Positions 60,345 through 63,495 of a stretch of DNA of 63,495 nt are shown here, piece after piece. Origin of the DNA: Lysinibacillus pakistanensis (lineage in GTDB: Bacteria > Bacillota > Bacilli > Bacillales_A > Planococcaceae). Each line of letters begins with the position of its first letter. The stretch's first letter is position 1. The translations under genes were made by a program, and so were the position numbers. The notes beneath the pieces are model-generated. The model was not told the DNA's origin. It saw only the letters and a program-made list of their open reading frames with translations, and did not search any database. The stretch spans positions 1 through 63,495 of the forward strand of contig BBDJ01000029.1 of the NCBI GenBank assembly GCA_001312325.1, in the 5' to 3' direction.

Positions 60345-61266
60345 ATGAAAGAAATCAAAGGCTTGTTAGTAATGGCATATGGAACACCTTATAAAGAAGA
60401 AGATATAGAACCTTACTATACGCATATTCGTCATGGTCGTAAACCATCACAAGAGCACTTAGAGGATTTACGTAGTCGTTATGAAGCAATTGGTGGGTTA
60501 TCACCACTTGCTGCTGCAACAAAAGCTCAAGCAGAAGCCCTTTGTGCACGATTAAATGAAGTTCAAGATGCTGTAGAATACAAATTATTTATTGGTTTAA
60601 AGCATATTCATCCATTTATCGAAGATGCTGTAGAACAGATGGTAGCTGAAGGTATTAATGAAGCGGTTTCTATTGTATTGGCGCCTCATTTTTCAACATT
60701 CTCCATAAAATCTTATAATGGACGAGCTTCAGAAGCGGCTGGGGATCGTTTAACAATTACTTCAGTAGAATCTTGGTACAATGAACCAAAATTCATAGAA
60801 TATTGGAAAAATAAAGTGAACGAAACATTTAATGGTATGTCTGAAGAAGAACGTGAAAAAGCATGTTTAATTGTGTCTGCCCATTCACTTCCGGAGAAAA
60901 TAAAAGAGTTGGGCGATCCATATGAAGACCAATTAATCGAGACAGCTCGTTTAATCCAAGCAGCAACTGGTGTAGAAAATGTAGAAGTAGGCTGGCAATC
61001 AGCAGGGCAAACACCAGAGCCTTGGATTGGTCCAGATGTTCAAGATTTATCTCGTGAACTTTACGAGCAAAAAGGCTTCCGTTCATTCGTTTACACACCA
61101 GTTGGCTTTGTAACAGAACATCTAGAGGTTTTATATGATAATGATTTTGAATGTAAAGTTGTTTGTGATGAACTAGGGGCGAAATACTATCGTCCAGCAA
61201 TGCCAAATACGCATCCATTATTCATTGATGCGATGGTAGATGCTATTCATAAAAAAATTAAGCTAA
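60345..61266 (+). CDS. hemH: ferrochelatase (coproporphyrin ferrochelatase), frameshifted at stop
   Basis: About 307 residues; inserts iron into the porphyrin. [20 protein letters not shown] at the N-terminus, catalytic His region [27 protein letters not shown], and [18 protein letters not shown] at 60345 follows GAGGTG. The seven-A run at 61251-61257 has one A too many; with six the frame ends HKKLS stop at 61266. As written the frame runs on into hemY and looks like a fusion. Confidence 0.94.
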
Positions 61267-61280
61267 GCGAAAAGAAAGTG

Positions 61281-62710
61281 ATGATGTTGGTGACCCAGAA
61301 AAGACGAAAGGTAGTTGTGGTAGGCGGTGGCATTACTGGTCTTACAGCTGCGTTCTATATGCAAAAAGAAGCAATCGCAAAAGAATTGCCGTTAGATATC
61401 GTACTTGTCGAGTCGTCACTACGTCTTGGCGGAAAAATTCAAACACTCAGAAAAAAATGGTTTTATTATCGAGCGCGGGCCAGAATCTTTCTTTGATCGT
61501 GAGAATTATGTATATGCTTTGGCAAAGGATTTAGGTATTGAACAGGAAATGATTACAAGCAATACAGGACCGACTTACATTGCTGTTGGTAGTCAATTGT
61601 ATCCAATTCCCAGTAATCTTTTGTCTGGGGCAACACCACATGTCTCGTCATTTATTACATCAGGTTTGTTTTCACTTAGCGGCAAAGTTCGTGCAGCGGG
61701 GGATTTTTTCATCCCTCGCTCTGCACAGGATGATGACCAACCATTAGGGCAATTTTTTTAGAAGAAGATTTGGTGCTGAAATAGTGGAAAATCTAGTAGA
61801 GCCATTACTTGCTGGAACATTTGCTGGTGATATTGAGCAGTTAAGCATGCGGTCAACATTCCCACAGCTTTATGGATTAGAACAAAAATATCGTAGCCTA
61901 CTTATTGGTATGAAAAAGTCGGGTACGAATTTTTTTAAATAACAATCTCAATACGGAAAGTAAGGGGATTTTTCAAACATTTAATAATGGTCTTGAGACA
62001 CTTATCGAAAAACTTGAAGAATCACTACTGCCTGGGATAGTTATGAAGGGTGTTAAAGTTGAGGAAATTGAGCATGGTATGGATGGTACTGTCCAAGTTG
62101 TGTTAAACAATTTTACACAATTAAAAGCAGATGCCGTTATTATTGCTACACCATTTAATGTGGCAAGAAAAATGTTCAGCAAACACAAGCTATTAACTGA
62201 ATTGAGCACGATGAAGGCAGCAACTATTGCTACTGTGACAATGGCATTTAAAAAAAGAACAGTTAGGCGATCTAGATGCCATATCCTTTTTTTGTCTCCC
62301 GAAATAGTGATTTTTCAATAACTTCCTGTACTTGGATTAATCGAAAGTGGCCTGGCACAATACCTGATGATTATGTGCTGTTACGTAGTTATATTGGCCG
62401 AGTGGGCGACGAGGCAATTGTAGCGTTATCCGATACAGAAATTGAAAAGACCGTATTGCAGGATTTAATGAAAACAATTGGGGTAGATGGAGAACCGTTA
62501 ATGACTGTAGTATCCCGCTGGAAAAATGCCATGCCACAATATACCGTAGGACATGAAGCGAAGATAGAGCGAGTAAAGCAAGAATTACGTGAACATTTTC
62601 CTACTGTAAAGCTCTCGGGGAGTTCCTTCGAAGGAATATCAATACCCGAGTGCGTTGAGCAAGGTAAAAATGTTGCTGACGAAGTATTAACGGAAATGTT
62701 TGGAGATTAA
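61281..62710 (+). CDS. hemY: coproporphyrinogen/protoporphyrinogen oxidase HemY, frameshifted
   Basis: About 475 residues; oxidises coproporphyrinogen III to coproporphyrin III in Gram-positive haem synthesis. FAD motif [20 protein letters not shown], then [45 protein letters not shown], and the C-terminal [23 protein letters not shown] contact. The start is one of the ATG codons at 61281 or 61284, with a weak GAAAGTG site. At least four poly-A/T breaks (near 61457, 61760, 61937, 62256). Confidence 0.92.
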
Positions 62711-62721
62711 ATAGTTATTAG

Positions 62722-62761
62722 AAGTAGTACAAACTTGAATAATGTTTGTACTACTTTTTTT
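62722..62761 (+). terminator. haem operon terminator
   Basis: AAGTAGTACAAAC / GTTTGTACTACTT is a 13-bp stem with seven T, 12 bases past hemY. Confidence 0.92.
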
Positions 62762-62946
62762 ATTGCTTTTAAGAGATTCCGCGATAAATTATTTGTAAAG
62801 TAAGAAATAGGAGCGTTTAAAAGTAAACATTGCACAAGTTAGATACATCGAAATAGAAAACTGGGAAAGTAAGCTTCTACTCTCCCAGTAAAGATTTTAT
62901 AGAGAAGGTTATTGTTCAACCAGAAAAAAATTTTTATTCTTTAATG

Positions 62947-63495
62947 CTATGAAATTCGATGACATGACCATACAATACCGCCAGAGTTCGCTCCTCCAAG
63001 AGTAAGTCCAATCGTTAAGCCGTTAGCATTGTAGAACAAATCAATGGTATCACCTGCATTTAACTCGACTTCTCCAGCTAATGTTACTGTTCCATTACCA
63101 AGAACAGCGCGTAAAGTTAACACCACAGGTATTGCTACGTTTAATACAGGGAATAACCCACTTATTAAATTTGTTGATGCGTTTCTGCGAATTGCGAATG
63201 ACGGATTGACAGTAGGACCTAAACTTAAAGTAAGAGCTGCAGTTGTAGAGTAGTTGATTGTAGCCTCAAAAGCATATCTTCCGGTTGTTGGAACAGTGAA
63301 AATTCCTGTCACTGGATTGAATGCTGGTGTTGTGAAATATGGCGATGCTACACTCCAGTTTTCGATTGTACTAGAAGTACTTACTGCTATACCATTATTA
63401 AATGCTGAGAAACCTTCTGTAAATGCTGGTCCAGTAGAGCCAGTCACACCAGTAGAGCCAGTCACACCAGTAGGCCCAGTAGGTCCAGTGACTCC
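62947..63495 (-). CDS. collagen-like BclA-type spore surface protein (5' end outside window)
   Basis: At least 182 residues, cut by the right edge. The visible N-part is a Gly-x-Thr collagen-like repeat (GVTGPTGPTGVTGSTGVTGS). From TGPAFTEGFSAFNNG the C-terminal domain is a C1q/TNF-like beta sandwich (TGIFTVPTTGRYAFEATINY; LNAGDTIDLFYNA; SGGIVWSCHRIS), as in exosporium proteins of spore-formers. It would be trimeric and outward facing on the spore. Full length and anchoring motif are not visible. Confidence 0.85.
   Translation of the reverse strand, partial: GVTGPTGPTGVTGSTGVTGSTGPAFTEGFSAFNNGIAVSTSSTIENWSVASPYFTTPAFNPVTGIFTVPTTGRYAFEATINYSTTAALTLSLGPTVNPSFAIRRNASTNLISGLFPVLNVAIPVVLTLRAVLGNGTVTLAGEVELNAGDTIDLFYNANGLTIGLTLGGANSGGIVWSCHRIS

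Noticed and set aside
60345..62710. A bifunctional ferrochelatase-oxidase fusion
   Set aside because: One extra A at 61251-61257 explains it and repairs both a normal stop and a normal start.

Overview
The window looks like chromosome from a low-GC, spore-forming member of the Bacillales, most likely Lysinibacillus or a close relative. This is inferred from AT-rich sequence, strong AGGAGG-type ribosome binding sites, an SLH-anchored surface 5'-nucleotidase, YjcZ-type and BclA-like proteins, and gene order shared with Bacillus subtilis (yhaO-yhaN-yhaM-prsA, hpr-yhaH-trpP, hit-ecsA-ecsB, hemE-hemH-hemY, yheB-yheA). No rRNA, tRNA, CRISPR array, transposase or prophage was recognised.

A point that governs all gene calls: most longer genes are broken by single-base frameshifts. 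Most lie in A or T runs of about six or more that are one base too long. A smaller set are one-base losses in short runs. Because essential genes (hemE, hemH, hemY, serA) are hit as often as others, I read these as consensus errors, not pseudogenes. I annotate whole genes across the breaks.

Layout. 1-7.3 kb: small proteins, aldo/keto reductase, SLH 5'-nucleotidase, RluA-type pseudouridine synthase, BdbC-type thiol oxidoreductase, and a GAF sensor kinase with its NarL-type regulator. 7.3-12.6 kb: a receiver-BTAD regulator whose phosphorylation Asp is Glu, a WYL regulator, a zinc-ribbon/GyrI-like protein, and a CDF cation exporter; the last two converge on a nested inverted-repeat region. 12.7-26.7 kb: CorC-type protein, YheE/YheB/YheA, RNase H-like YpeP, a serine hydrolase, a stalk-domain protein, hemZ, glycerate kinase, a metallo-beta-lactamase lipoprotein with DUF3006 partner, and a HAD phosphatase.

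26.9-37.5 kb is the main accessory block: a XylR_N-V4R-PucR-type activator followed by a complete catechol meta-cleavage pathway. It contains an HpaB-type flavin monooxygenase, extradiol dioxygenase, flavin reductase, hydratase, acylating acetaldehyde dehydrogenase, aldolase, decarboxylase, tautomerase and semialdehyde dehydrogenase. Together they would take a phenol through catechol to pyruvate and acetyl-CoA by the oxalocrotonate branch.

37.5-45.7 kb: ECF sigma/anti-sigma pair, serA under a serine T-box, an FAD dehydrogenase, trhO, and an enoyl-CoA hydratase behind a FadR-like box. 45.7-58.1 kb: yhzD, yhaO-yhaN-yhaM, prsA, small membrane proteins, hpr, yhaH, trpP (with a clear TRAP-type leader), hit, ecsAB. 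58.1-62.7 kb: hmoB facing the haem operon hemE-hemH-hemY. The right edge cuts a collagen-like BclA-type protein.

Non-coding structure is rich: two families of dispersed intergenic repeats (one copy mosaic), two unrelated tandem arrays with the same 21-bp period just 3' of operons, and many palindromic terminators.
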